DNA of 12,879 nt from Gemmataceae bacterium (GCA_020847555.1 JADLBT010000049.1:1-12879); one strand, 5' to 3'. Numbered from the stretch's first letter, positions 1 to 9,066 are shown. A program made the numbers and translations. The notes: generated by a model not told the origin, from the sequence alone.

Positions 1-28
1 GCGCCGCCCCACACAACCACTTGCTCAT
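1..28 (-). CDS. Possible 5' end of a minus-strand gene cut by the window edge
   Basis: An ATG on the minus strand (26-28) opens a frame reading MSKWLCGAA before the window ends. It is preceded by AGGGGG eight bases upstream, a reasonable Shine-Dalgarno sequence. It lies 165 bp past the stop of the PQQ-like gene, on the same strand and after a small hairpin, which is where a next gene would start. The nine residues resemble the start of a signal peptide (Lys, then hydrophobic and small residues), but nothing can be said of its function. It could equally be a chance ATG. Confidence 0.3.
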
Positions 29-117
29 GACCTTCGCCCCCTTGCAACTGGACGGCGGGGAACGGTCTCCGCGTCGGGAGAATTCGCCACCCCGCCCCAT
101 GCCGCCCGAACGTCATA

Positions 118-140
118 CGATAAACTCTCGCAACCGAGAG
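118..140 (-). terminator. Small hairpin with TTTAT tail after the PQQ-like gene
   Basis: Read on the minus strand, a 6-bp perfect stem CTCTCG / CGAGAG (arms 135-140 and 125-130) with a 4-base loop is followed by TTTATCG. It begins 54 bp after the stop of the PQQ-like gene. The stem is short and the T run weak, so it is only a candidate intrinsic terminator. Confidence 0.4.
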
Positions 141-193
141 CCACCAACTTCCTACCGCCGGGAGGGCCGCCTGTCCACGACCGTTCGACCGAT

Positions 194-1591
194 CTACCGT
201 ACTCCGCCTGCTCCTGGAAGTGGTTTCAAAACCTTCTTGCTGGCCCCGCGCGCCGGCGACTCGATGCAGTACAGGAAGTTGTGCCCGCGCAGGAATAGCT
301 GGCGGCCGACGATGACCGGCGAGCCGTCGATGGGATCGTCGAGTACGTTGACGCTCAGCACGTCCATCTTGTCGCTGCGCCGGAGTACCACCGTGGTGCC
401 GTCGCGGCCGACGAAGTAGAGGCGGCCGGCCGCGCCTGCGGGGGAGGCGTACAACTCGGTCAGCACCGGCAGGCGCTCGCGGTCGATGAGCGGTTTGCCG
501 GTGCGCACGTCGAGGCACGTCAGCAGCGGCTTGTTGCCCGCCGTGTAGTAGAGTCGATCGCCGTCCAGCAGCGGCGAGGGAACGTATGGCGTGCCCCTGG
601 CGAGCTTCCAGAGGATCCTGTCCGTCCCGGTCAGATCGCCCCGCGCGTCGAGCGGGATCGCGTAGCCGGCGGCGCCGTACCCAGCCAGGCAGTAGACGAC
701 GCCGTTCGCGGCCACCGGCGAGGGGATGGTGTTGATCGTTAGCGGCCCACACTCCCACAGCACCTTGCCCGTCTGCAGGTCGTACCCGCGCGCCTTCTTC
801 GCGGCGTTGACGATCACCTGTGTCCTGCCCCTGTGCGGCACGATCAGCGGCGTGGACCAACTGGTCGGCTCGTCGCGATCCGCCTTCCAGCGCGTCTCGC
901 CGGTGCGGGCGTCCAGGGCGTACAGGGCGGACGGCGCCTCCTGATCCCACGGGACGATGAGCCAGTTGCCGTGCAGGGCCGGCGTCGCCCCCTCGCCCCA
1001 GCCGTAGCGCGTGATCAGCCGGCCGAGGTCGCGCTTCCACAGCTGCTTGCCGTCGCGGTCGTAGCAGTACAGACCGCGCGACCCGAAGAAGGCGTAAACG
1101 CGCTGCCCGTCGGTCACCGGCGACGAGGCGCCGTTGCTGTGCGAGGGGTGCATGCCCTCGTGCGGCGGCTCCTCCGCGGCGGTGCGCTCCCAGAGGATCT
1201 TGCCGGTGTTGCGGTCGAGGCAGCGGATGACGAACCTGTAGTAGACTCCGGGCGGTTCGGTCCGGCGCGTAAAGCGCGGGTCGATCTTCGGCAGGGAGTC
1301 GGGCAGGGCCTTGCGCCTGGTCGGAACGGCGGTCATGACGAAGACGCGGTCGCCCCAGACGACGGGGGTGGAACTGCCCTTGCCGGGGATGGGCGCCTTC
1401 CAGCGGACGTTGGTCTTCTCGTCCCACTTGACCGGCGGGTTGCCCTGCGGCGCCATGCCAGTGGCAAGCGGGCCGCGCCACTGGTGCCAGTTATCCGCGG
1501 CCCCGGGCAAAGGCCCTTCCGCGCGCATTGACCCAGCGAGCCCGCAAAGGGACAGAACCAGCGTGGTGAGTCGCGTTGCAGGTGCATTCAT
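194..1591 (-). CDS. Secreted PQQ-like beta-propeller repeat protein
   Basis: A 465-aa protein. Residues 1-24 form a signal peptide (hydrophobic core LTTLVLSLCGLAG, likely cut after MRA), so it is exported, probably to the periplasm. The mature part starts with NWHQWRGP (34-41), the usual opening of planctomycete PQQ-like (outer membrane protein assembly factor BamB-like) proteins. Repeated blade motifs follow: 'STPVVWGDRVFV' (74-85), 'LDRNTGKILWER' (125-136), 'YDRDGKQLWKR' (177-187), 'LDARTGETRWK' (227-237), 'YDLQTGKVLWE' (270-280) and 'LDVRTGKPL' (360-368), consistent with about eight blades. No enzymatic residues are evident; the fold usually serves binding or scaffolding, and true PQQ binding is unproven. 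I chose the internal ATG because it gives a clean signal peptide and has AAGGGGAAC upstream; the in-frame extension back to 1675 would bury the signal. It lies 43 bp downstream of the HNH gene, same strand. Confidence 0.88.
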   Translation of the reverse strand: MNAPATRLTTLVLSLCGLAGSMRAEGPLPGAADNWHQWRGPLATGMAPQGNPPVKWDEKTNVRWKAPIPGKGSSTPVVWGDRVFVMTAVPTRRKALPDSLPKIDPRFTRRTEPPGVYYRFVIRCLDRNTGKILWERTAAEEPPHEGMHPSHSNGASSPVTDGQRVYAFFGSRGLYCYDRDGKQLWKRDLGRLITRYGWGEGATPALHGNWLIVPWDQEAPSALYALDARTGETRWKADRDEPTSWSTPLIVPHRGRTQVIVNAAKKARGYDLQTGKVLWECGPLTINTIPSPVAANGVVYCLAGYGAAGYAIPLDARGDLTGTDRILWKLARGTPYVPSPLLDGDRLYYTAGNKPLLTCLDVRTGKPLIDRERLPVLTELYASPAGAAGRLYFVGRDGTTVVLRRSDKMDVLSVNVLDDPIDGSPVIVGRQLFLRGHNFLYCIESPARGASKKVLKPLPGAGGVR

Positions 1592-1634
1592 CCGGCAGTT
1601 CCCCTTGGGCGCATGTTGTCTCAGGTCGCCTTGA

Positions 1635-2036
1635 TCACGGAAAGAGCCCGAGGCGCATCCATTGTTGACGCGCATCGAGCTGGAGCGGGCTATTCAGGTT
1701 CAGGCGGGTGGCCGTGACGCGCCCAACAGCCGTGCGCCCGCGGATGACGCCAGTTTCCCTGTCCACCTGAAAATGGTCCTTCCAGCGGTCTTGACGCGGG
1801 TGGAACAGGCGGACGGTCTTGCCGGTGTGTTCATCCTCGCCGGCCAGGTGATCGGCCTTGTGCAGGTTGCAGGCGCGGCAGGCGAGCGCCAGGTTGCTCT
1901 CCTCGTTCGCGCCCTGCCGTGAAACAGGGGTAATGTGCTCGACTTCAAAGGGGAAGTTGAAGATGGCTTCCGGGGCGTGGCAGTATTCGCATCGGTGCCC
2001 AGCACGTTCAGCGACCACCGAGTAGTGAGGGTTCAC
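1635..2036 (-). CDS. HNH endonuclease-type protein
   Basis: A 133-aa single-domain protein of the HNH nuclease family. Visible motifs are a first zinc-type pair CEYC (C16, C19), the 'EVEHI' strand with E33 and H34, 'NLALAC' with N48, and 'CRACNLHK' with C53, C56 and N57, followed by 'VRLFHPRQDRW' (75-85). These match HNH proteins with a Cys4 zinc knuckle; the metal site and nuclease activity are inferred from the family. The start is a GTG that overlaps the TGA stop of the upstream small gene (GTGA), so the two are translationally coupled. The C-terminal part (about 86-133, ending 'RLGLFP') is the extension often seen in this small cyanobacterial/planctomycete type. No methylase or restriction subunit is adjacent, so a classical restriction role is not supported. 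The biological substrate is unknown. Confidence 0.85.
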   Translation of the reverse strand: MNPHYSVVAERAGHRCEYCHAPEAIFNFPFEVEHITPVSRQGANEESNLALACRACNLHKADHLAGEDEHTGKTVRLFHPRQDRWKDHFQVDRETGVIRGRTAVGRVTATRLNLNSPLQLDARQQWMRLGLFP

Positions 2037-2395
2037 GGCGCCAGCCCGCTCGCCAGGGTGGCTGCTCGGAGTGTCGCGGCACGCAATTCGGCCTCCACGA
2101 GCGCGTCCAACTCAGCCTGGTCCGCGGGAGGAAGGGGGTTGCTGGCGTCCCGCGCCGCGCGCCAGCGGCCCATGAGTTCTCCCAGCCGGCGCTGCTGGTC
2201 CGCGGTGAAGAACTGGTCCGGGCGCTGGTGCTGGATTACCAGCAGAGTGCCCTTTTCGGATTCGTCCAGCTGCGCGGTGAGGGCGTCCAGTGCCTCCCCT
2301 GCCGTCCGCCCCACGGACTGACGAGTCCCGGCGATCGCGCGGTACGTCACTGGCCGCCCTTCGGCGTTGTCCGGCACAATCGCGATGGTAGTCAT
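2033..2395 (-). CDS. Small acidic protein coupled to the HNH protein
   Basis: A 120-aa protein with no catalytic motif that I recognise. The ATG at 2395 has an excellent Shine-Dalgarno (AGGAGGAG, 6 bases upstream). The N-terminal half (about 1-60) looks like a compact alpha/beta fold: 'TYRAIAGTRQSVGRTAGEALDAL' (17-39) then the strand 'TLLVIQHQRPDQFF' (50-63). The rest is helical and charged (64-118): 'DQQRRLGELMGRWRAARD', 'LPPADQAELDALVEAEL'. From memory, similar small proteins sit directly upstream of HNH genes in cyanobacteria and planctomycetes, so this is probably a conserved partner gene. Its stop overlaps the HNH start by four bases. A partner, chaperone or inhibitor of the nuclease is possible but unproven. 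The longer frame running back to 3061 is antisense read-through of the DUF1501 gene and is not used. Confidence 0.8.
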   Translation of the reverse strand: MTTIAIVPDNAEGRPVTYRAIAGTRQSVGRTAGEALDALTAQLDESEKGTLLVIQHQRPDQFFTADQQRRLGELMGRWRAARDASNPLPPADQAELDALVEAELRAATLRAATLASGLAP

Positions 2396-2415
2396 GCGGT
2401 GCTCCTCCTGCCAGG

Positions 2416-2444
2416 ACTTTACCGCGCGCCGGGGAATGAGTGAA
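2416..2444 (-). promoter_or_regulatory. Candidate promoter of the small acidic protein-HNH pair
   Basis: On the minus strand TTCACT (2439-2444) and TAAAGT (2416-2421) are separated by exactly 17 bases, matching the sigma-70 consensus at 4 of 6 positions each. Transcription would start near 2409, leaving a leader of only about 14 bases that begins at the Shine-Dalgarno. This is a pattern match only. Confidence 0.35.
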
Positions 2445-2464
2445 GGGGCCACGTGCCTAACGAA

Positions 2465-2494
2465 CAGGGGACGCCACTCGGGTGGCGTCCCCTG
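2465..2494 (-). terminator. 13-bp perfect hairpin after the DUF1501 gene
   Basis: CAGGGGACGCCAC (2465-2477) and its exact reverse complement (2482-2494) flank a TCGG loop. It starts 35 bp after the DUF1501 stop on the minus strand and before the promoter of the small acidic protein gene, where a terminator would sit. There is no strong T run on either side (TTCGTT on the minus strand), so it may act as a transcript-end stabiliser or belong to the palindrome family described in the findings. Confidence 0.55.
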
Positions 2495-2529
2495 ATGAAA
2501 GCCTCCTCGCATTCGCAGGCCACCTGCGC

Positions 2530-3987
<1,458 letters not shown>

Positions 3988-4094
3988 GAAGGTTCCTCCA
4001 CTACGGGATGTCGAGCGCGTTGGAGCAGGTTGGTTGGCGGCAGGCCTCGCGGCAAGGTTACCTGGCTTGCGGAGAGGCAGGGGATTCTTCAGGC

Positions 4095-4124
4095 ACTATA
4101 ACCGCCCGCGGAATGCATCGTCAA
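4095..4124 (-). promoter_or_regulatory. Sigma-70-like promoter of the DUF1501 gene
   Basis: On the minus strand TTGACG (4119-4124) and TATAGT (4095-4100) are separated by 18 bases, each matching the consensus at 5 of 6 positions. An AT-rich tract (about 4125-4145) lies just upstream, like an UP element. Transcription would start near 4088, giving a leader of about 100 bases before the DUF1501 start. This stands out in such GC-rich DNA, but is a sequence match only. Confidence 0.6.
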
Positions 4125-4185
4125 TCAAGAAAACGGGTTAATTAAGGTAGCAGTCGGGCCGGGTTTCTCCCGTCGCGCGCCGCCC

Positions 4186-4226
4186 TTGCAGGTCTGACCC
4201 ACGGGTCGCGGCCCGTGGCCTTGCAA
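4186..4226. repeat. Intergenic palindrome with CCACGGG/CCCGTGG arms
   Basis: The core is CCACGGG (4199-4205), loop TCGCGG, then CCCGTGG (4212-4218). Outer arms TTGCAGG (4186-4192) and CC-T-TGCAA (4219-4226) can extend the stem across a bulge. The core resembles the palindrome at 12282-12304 (19 of 23 positions alike by eye), so it may be a member of a dispersed intergenic family. Confidence 0.5.
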
Positions 4227-4545
4227 ACGTGTTCGGCCATCTCCCACGACGCAGCGACATCGTTTACAGAGTTAGTGCGGGTCGTGGCGCGTTTACCGCC
4301 TGGGCTGGATACAGCGAAAACATGGGCGAAAACGGTTCCTGCCACGACCAAATTGCCAAAAAGCATTGCTGACTTGCGCCGGTTGCGAGAAAATAGGGAG
4401 ACGTTTCCGATTCCGCGCGGCGAAGGGTGCCCCGGGATTTGTGGCCGCTCCCGGACTACATTCCTCCGGCGCCTCCCCGCCCGCCTGGTTTGGGCTTGAT
4501 CCACATCCCGTTCTCACGGGCCTTGGCGTTTCGGAGTGGCAACTC

Positions 4546-7500
4546 ATGGCGAAGACGTGCTCCACCTGCGATCGCTCCTACCCCGACCACCTGCCCACTT
4601 GCCCGCATTGTAACCCCGCAACGCCCCCCGCGGACGAGACTCTCCGACTGGCCGACGAGATCGATATTGTCGCCGACGAATCCGGCCTGCGCACCCCGCC
4701 TGTTCGCACCGCGGAGACCAGGGCGCCGCAAACGGCAGGCGAAATTGACCTGGGTGCCGACGAGGAAACGCTGGAAGTCGCCGAGGCTGTCCCGGACGAG
4801 GAGATCGCCGCGGCGAAGGAAGCGGTGGGGGCCGGAGCCCACGAGGATTCCGGCGTGCTGGAGGTGGCGGAGGTCAGCGAGGGGCCGGCGTCGTCGGGGG
4901 TGATCGACGTGTCGGCCGCCGGGTCGGGCGAGAGCCCGTCTGACGCCGCTCTGAAAGCCCTGTCCGCCGACTCCGGCGTGTTCGAGGTGACGGAGCCTGC
5001 GGAGATCACGGCGTCCGACTCTGGCGTGATCGAGGTGTCGGCGGTGGAGGGGGGCGAGAGCCCGTCTGACGTCGCTCTGAAAGCCCTGTCCGCCGACTCC
5101 GGCGTGCTGGAGGTGGCGGAGGTGGTCGAGGCCACGGAGGGACCGGCGTCCTCCGGCGTGATTGAGGTGGCGGCGGTGGAGGAGGTTGAGAGCCCGTCCG
5201 GCGCCGCCCTGAAAGCCCTGTCCGCTGATTCCGGCGTGCTGGAGGTGGCGGAAGTGGTCGAGGCCACGGAGGGGCCGGCGTCCGGCTCTGGCGTGATCGA
5301 CCTTACCGCCGCGGACGTCGTCGAGAGCCCGTCCGGCTCTGGACTGACAGGACTGCGGGGCGATTCGGGCGTCATCGAGGTCAGCGCGGCGGAAGTCATC
5401 GAGGAGCCCGCGTCGGCCGAAGAGGTGCTGGAGGTGGCCGAGGCGGAAGCCGCCATCGACGAGCTGCCGACGAAGCGCGGGCCGATCCCCATCCCGCCCG
5501 CGCCCGCCGCGCCACCGCAGAAGGGGGTGGCCCCGACCCGCATCGGAACGCGCGCCCCAGCCGCCACGATGCTCGCCAGCGGCGAGGAACTGGCGGAGTT
5601 GGGCGGCCCGGCTCCGCCGCCGGAGTCCCCGACCGCAGCGGCGCCGCCGAAGAAAGGCGCGGTCCCGCCCACCCGGCTCGGGACGCGCTCGCCCGCTCCG
5701 ACCATGCTCGCCGACACCAGCGAGCCGGCCGAGTTGCCCGGCGGCGAACTCGGCGGCACCCGCAGCCCTCGGGATCTGCCGAGCATGGAACTCGACAGCG
5801 GCAAGATCGCGAAGGAGCTGACCGGGGAGGACGCCCCGGGGATGAGCGACCAGGAGTTGATAGACGCCGCCGCCAGCTCCAGTGAGGAATTCCCCGAGGA
5901 GGAGATTCTTGAGGCGAGCGAGGTGGAGGACGAGACGCTCGCGCTCGATGCGGAGTCTGCCCGGGCCGGGCAAAAGCTTCCCGAGACGCCGTCCGGGTTC
6001 GACATGCTGGCCGGCGACCTCTTCACGGCCGAATCGGACGTGGATCTCGGCAAGTCGCCCCCCAGGGGTGAGCGGCCGTCAGGCGTGGACCTTATTGCCG
6101 AGGGGATCGAGTCCGGCGTGGGGCTCACCGAAAAGGTGGAACCCCCGGCCCCGTCGAAGCCCAGACGCAAAGGAGCTTCTCACGTCGTCCTGGGCGACGT
6201 CCCCGACGAGAGCCCCGAGTCCTCGTCGCTCAACCTCACGGGCGGAGGCCGGCGGCCCTCAGCGAAGGCTGCGGCCGACGAGGTGCTTGACGTCGAGGAG
6301 GCCGAGGAGGTGGTCGAGGAGGCCGGGGAGGTGGTCGAGGACCAGACCCTCGCCGAGCAGGGCGTCGAGGATGCGATCGACGAGTTGTTCAAGGAGTCAG
6401 CTGACGCGGAAGGGACCAGCTCGAAGCGGTCGCGGCGCCAGGCCGCCGAGGTCGTCGGCGAGGATGCTCTGATCGAGGACGCCGAGGAAGTGGCGGAAGA
6501 AGAGGTCGTCGTCCCACGCGGCACGCGCAAGAGCGCCGCGGCCGCCTCGACGGCGGTCCTCGAGGAGCCGAGCACGAAAAAGCCCGGGCGCAAGGAACGA
6601 CAGAGCGGCGGGCTCATGCGATCCGCCGGGACGCTGCTGCTGGGAGTTCTGCTCACGGCCGGCGGGGCGGCGGCGGTGTGGTACTTCGCTCCCAACCTGA
6701 TCCCCGACTCGCCCGCCGGCTACAAAATGCAACCGATTACGGCCGGGATCAAGACCCCGGTGCAGCCGCCGGGGCCTGTTGAAACCCCTCTCACCGAGGC
6801 TCACAAGCTCATCCGGGAGGGCAATTTCGACGCCGCCATCGAGAAGGTCAAGGACTCCCCGGACTCGCCGGAGAAGCGAGCGCTCGGCGAGGCTCTGTGG
6901 CTGAAGTACCTCGCGGAAAACAAGGGGCCGCTCAACCGCGAAGACAAACTGGTAGAGGAAGCCGCCAAGGCTCTCAAGGAGGCGGACGACAAGGCCTTCC
7001 TCGGCCTGATTGACAGGATCATCGAGGCGGATAAATCCTCGCGCGACCTCGCCGTCGCGAAGAAGGCGGCCGACGACGCTCTGGCCAACGCCGCCAAGGC
7101 CGAGTTCAAGGGCAAGTCGGTCGCCGAGCTGGCCGCCGACTGGCAGAAGAAGAAGGAGATGGCGGACGACCTCGTCGGCCAGGTGAAGAAGCTGGAGGTC
7201 GCGAAGAAGGCGCTGGACGACCTGGCCAAGGATCTGAAGACCGCCCCGGACAAGGTGCCCGCCACGGTTGCCGCCCTGGAAGCCACGCGGAAGGGGCTGG
7301 ACGGCAAGCTGATCGACATCAACGCCAAGCTCAAGGCGGCGGGGATCAAGGAGGTGGATGAGAAGGGCGTACTCGACCTGGTCGCCGCCCGCGACACCCT
7401 GGAAGAGCAGAAGAAGCAGCTGGACGCCGCAGTTGATCGGGCGCTGGACGAACTGAAGGGGGGCAACCTCCTGCCCGGGGGGGACGGGCCGAAGAAGCTG

Positions 7501-9066
7501 GAGCAACTTGTTGCGGGCGTCAAGGCGGCGTGCCGCAAGGCCGAGTCGCCGCTAGCGGAGATCCTGACGTCGTCGCTGGCTGGCCTGGGTTCGGCGGTGC
7601 GCGAGCTGTGGGCTCAGACCGGAACCCTTGAGCAGCGCCTCGATACCTGGATCGCGCTCAACCGGGACCGGACCCGGAAGGACGCGAGCGATCTGTCGGC
7701 CGTCGCGAAGTCGCTGGAATGGATCAAAGCCAACAACCACAAGGTCACCCCCGAGACGAGGGCCAGGGCGCTGTACGCCCTGGGGCTGGCCCAGCGGAAC
7801 CAGGGGCAGTTCGCCGATGCGGTCGGGGCTCTCAAGCAGGCGATCGAGGCCGCGCAGGGGCTGAAGACGCCCCCCGCGTGGGCGGAATTGGCCGAGGATA
7901 CCCTCAAGGAGCTGACCGACCCGAAGGCCTACTTCCTGCCGCGGGCGCGCCAGCTGCGCGAGGAGGGGCGGCTCAAGGATGCGCTGAGTGAGCTGAACAC
8001 CGGGCTGCAGGCGATACCGGGCAGCCCGCGGCTGGCGGCCCTGCGCGGGCTGGTCCGAGTCGAGCTGGGCGAAGGCGCGGGCAAGCCGGATGTGGCGGTC
8101 GTGGAGCAGGTACGCCAGGACGCCGCCACCGCCCTGAAAGATCCGGCGGCGGCGGCGCAGGGGTATTACCTGCTCGGCCGGCTGGAAGAGCGGCTCAACC
8201 AGCTCGACAAGGCGGAGGCGAGCTACCGCAAGGCGCTGGAAGTCCACAAGGGCGCCCCGGCGGAGGCGAGCGAGTTCCGCACCGCCCTTGGCCGGCTGCT
8301 CCTGCGCGAGCGGCCGGCCCTGGCGATCCCCGAGCCCGCCCCGAAGGGGAAGGCCACTGAGACAAGCCGCCTGACCCCGGCCGACGACGGCGAAGAAGAG
8401 GAGGTCGCGGCGGCCGATCCGCGTGCCGTCCTCGTGGTGCTGGCGCTGGTCGGCGTGCAGCCTCCGATTGACGAGGAGGAGGATCCCGAACTTGCGGCCC
8501 GACTGCGGCAGACCATCGACCTGGCCAGCGAGTTGCTCAAGGCGGCCAGTCCCCGGGTTCGCGGCGAGGGGTACATGCTCCTCGGCCAGGCACTCGCCCG
8601 CCAGGGCAAGCGCAACGAGGGGATAAAGGCATACGTCAAGGGGTTGGAGCTGTACTACCCCGGGCGGCCGACGAAGGAACTCGTGCAGATGGTCGAGCGC
8701 CATCCCGCGTTCGACCGGCCGGACGCCCTCGCCCGTTACAACGTCGAGCTGGCTGACCGGCACTTCGGCAAGGGACTTGAGTACTACTGGGCGCGGCGTT
8801 ATCCCGAGGCGGAGGCGCAGTTCAAGCAGGCAATCGGGTACTACGATCTCGACGCCCGTTTCCACTACTACCTCGGCCTGGCCCGCCACCAGCAAAAGAC
8901 GCGGGCGAAGCGCGAGGCGGCGGCGCTGGACTTCGCCGAGGGGGCGCGGCTGGAGTCGATGAGCCGCCCGCACTCGGTCCGGGTGAACGCGAGTCTGGAG
9001 CGGCTGCAGGGGCCGCTCCGGCAGATCCTCAACGGTTACCGGCAGAAACTGGTCGGCGCTCGCTGA
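4546..9066 (+). CDS. Giant zinc-ribbon, acidic-repeat, single-TM, TPR-like protein
   Basis: A 1506-aa protein. Order of parts: a zinc ribbon CSTC-x10-CPHC (C5, C8, C19, C22); a long, acidic, probably disordered region (about 25-680) with five tandem units of 41-45 aa starting DSGV at residues 101, 142, 184, 228 and 273, and two copies of PTR-x-GTR-x-PA-x-TMLA (330-344, 375-389); a basic stretch (KKPGRKERQ) and one membrane helix (about 694-714); a Lys/Asp/Ala-rich helical, coiled-coil-like region (about 830-1000); and TPR-like helix pairs near 1072-1105, 1129-1160, 1203-1236, 1341-1373 and 1402-1475. The positive-inside rule puts the zinc ribbon and repeats in the cytoplasm and the TPR part outside. 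No enzyme domain is visible; the layout suggests a scaffold linking cytoplasmic partners to envelope proteins. The ATG at 4546 has GGAG nine bases upstream and puts the zinc ribbon at the very N-terminus; an in-frame TTG at 4366 is less likely. Confidence 0.85.
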   Translation: MAKTCSTCDRSYPDHLPTCPHCNPATPPADETLRLADEIDIVADESGLRTPPVRTAETRAPQTAGEIDLGADEETLEVAEAVPDEEIAAAKEAVGAGAHEDSGVLEVAEVSEGPASSGVIDVSAAGSGESPSDAALKALSADSGVFEVTEPAEITASDSGVIEVSAVEGGESPSDVALKALSADSGVLEVAEVVEATEGPASSGVIEVAAVEEVESPSGAALKALSADSGVLEVAEVVEATEGPASGSGVIDLTAADVVESPSGSGLTGLRGDSGVIEVSAAEVIEEPASAEEVLEVAEAEAAIDELPTKRGPIPIPPAPAAPPQKGVAPTRIGTRAPAATMLASGEELAELGGPAPPPESPTAAAPPKKGAVPPTRLGTRSPAPTMLADTSEPAELPGGELGGTRSPRDLPSMELDSGKIAKELTGEDAPGMSDQELIDAAASSSEEFPEEEILEASEVEDETLALDAESARAGQKLPETPSGFDMLAGDLFTAESDVDLGKSPPRGERPSGVDLIAEGIESGVGLTEKVEPPAPSKPRRKGASHVVLGDVPDESPESSSLNLTGGGRRPSAKAAADEVLDVEEAEEVVEEAGEVVEDQTLAEQGVEDAIDELFKESADAEGTSSKRSRRQAAEVVGEDALIEDAEEVAEEEVVVPRGTRKSAAAASTAVLEEPSTKKPGRKERQSGGLMRSAGTLLLGVLLTAGGAAAVWYFAPNLIPDSPAGYKMQPITAGIKTPVQPPGPVETPLTEAHKLIREGNFDAAIEKVKDSPDSPEKRALGEALWLKYLAENKGPLNREDKLVEEAAKALKEADDKAFLGLIDRIIEADKSSRDLAVAKKAADDALANAAKAEFKGKSVAELAADWQKKKEMADDLVGQVKKLEVAKKALDDLAKDLKTAPDKVPATVAALEATRKGLDGKLIDINAKLKAAGIKEVDEKGVLDLVAARDTLEEQKKQLDAAVDRALDELKGGNLLPGGDGPKKLEQLVAGVKAACRKAESPLAEILTSSLAGLGSAVRELWAQTGTLEQRLDTWIALNRDRTRKDASDLSAVAKSLEWIKANNHKVTPETRARALYALGLAQRNQGQFADAVGALKQAIEAAQGLKTPPAWAELAEDTLKELTDPKAYFLPRARQLREEGRLKDALSELNTGLQAIPGSPRLAALRGLVRVELGEGAGKPDVAVVEQVRQDAATALKDPAAAAQGYYLLGRLEERLNQLDKAEASYRKALEVHKGAPAEASEFRTALGRLLLRERPALAIPEPAPKGKATETSRLTPADDGEEEEVAAADPRAVLVVLALVGVQPPIDEEEDPELAARLRQTIDLASELLKAASPRVRGEGYMLLGQALARQGKRNEGIKAYVKGLELYYPGRPTKELVQMVERHPAFDRPDALARYNVELADRHFGKGLEYYWARRYPEAEAQFKQAIGYYDLDARFHYYLGLARHQQKTRAKREAAALDFAEGARLESMSRPHSVRVNASLERLQGPLRQILNGYRQKLVGAR
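4846..5481 (+). repeat. Five in-frame tandem repeats of 123-135 bp inside the giant gene
   Basis: Units begin at 4846, 4969, 5095, 5227 and 5362, each with GA(C/T)TC(C/G)GG encoding Asp-Ser-Gly-Val. The first four share a near-identical stretch coding for ESPS-x-(A/V)ALKALSADSGV, with few silent changes between copies (for example around 4930, 5056 and 5188). The fifth has diverged. Spacing is always a multiple of three, so the frame is kept, as expected of an expanding protein repeat. Confidence 0.85.

Larger units (their letters stand above)
3988..4545. other. 558-bp divergent intergenic region
   Basis: This gap separates the DUF1501 gene (minus) from the giant protein gene (plus). It holds the DUF1501 promoter at 4095-4124, an AT-rich patch (4120-4145, containing TTAATTAA), a palindrome at 4186-4226, a 9-bp inverted repeat GGTCGTGGC / GCCACGACC (4280-4288, 4341-4349) enclosing two direct GCGAAAAC words (4314-4321, 4326-4333), and a small hairpin CCCGT / ACGGG (4507-4520) just before the plus-strand start. 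A weak plus-strand promoter candidate is TTGCTG (4366-4371), 17 bases, GAAAAT (4389-4394). I see no convincing gene in it. Confidence 0.6.

Noticed and set aside
1635..2395. HNH pair as a restriction-modification or toxin-antitoxin system
   Set aside because: No methylase is adjacent and the small protein has no DNA-binding or antitoxin motif that I can see, so I only report it as an unassigned coupled pair.
4142..4504. 120-aa minus-strand open frame in the divergent gap
   Set aside because: It contains a short hydrophobic stretch but overlaps the palindrome and the inverted repeat, has no good ribosome site or recognised domain, and its end is just translated palindrome.
4366..4545. 60-residue N-terminal extension of the giant protein from a TTG codon
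   Set aside because: No ribosome site; the ATG at 4546 has GGAG at good spacing and places the zinc ribbon at the N-terminus. The extension contains a CAGC that only resembles a zinc motif by chance.
4846..5481. CRISPR-like array
   Set aside because: Repeats are 123-135 bp, in frame, and code for a continuous protein repeat; there are no short repeats with unique spacers and no cas genes.
4456..6170. Two minus-strand open frames of 505 and 530 aa opposite the giant gene
   Set aside because: They reflect the GC-rich acidic repeat read backwards (His/Leu/Arg or Ser/Thr/Pro rich). No domain, signal peptide or start signal supports them.
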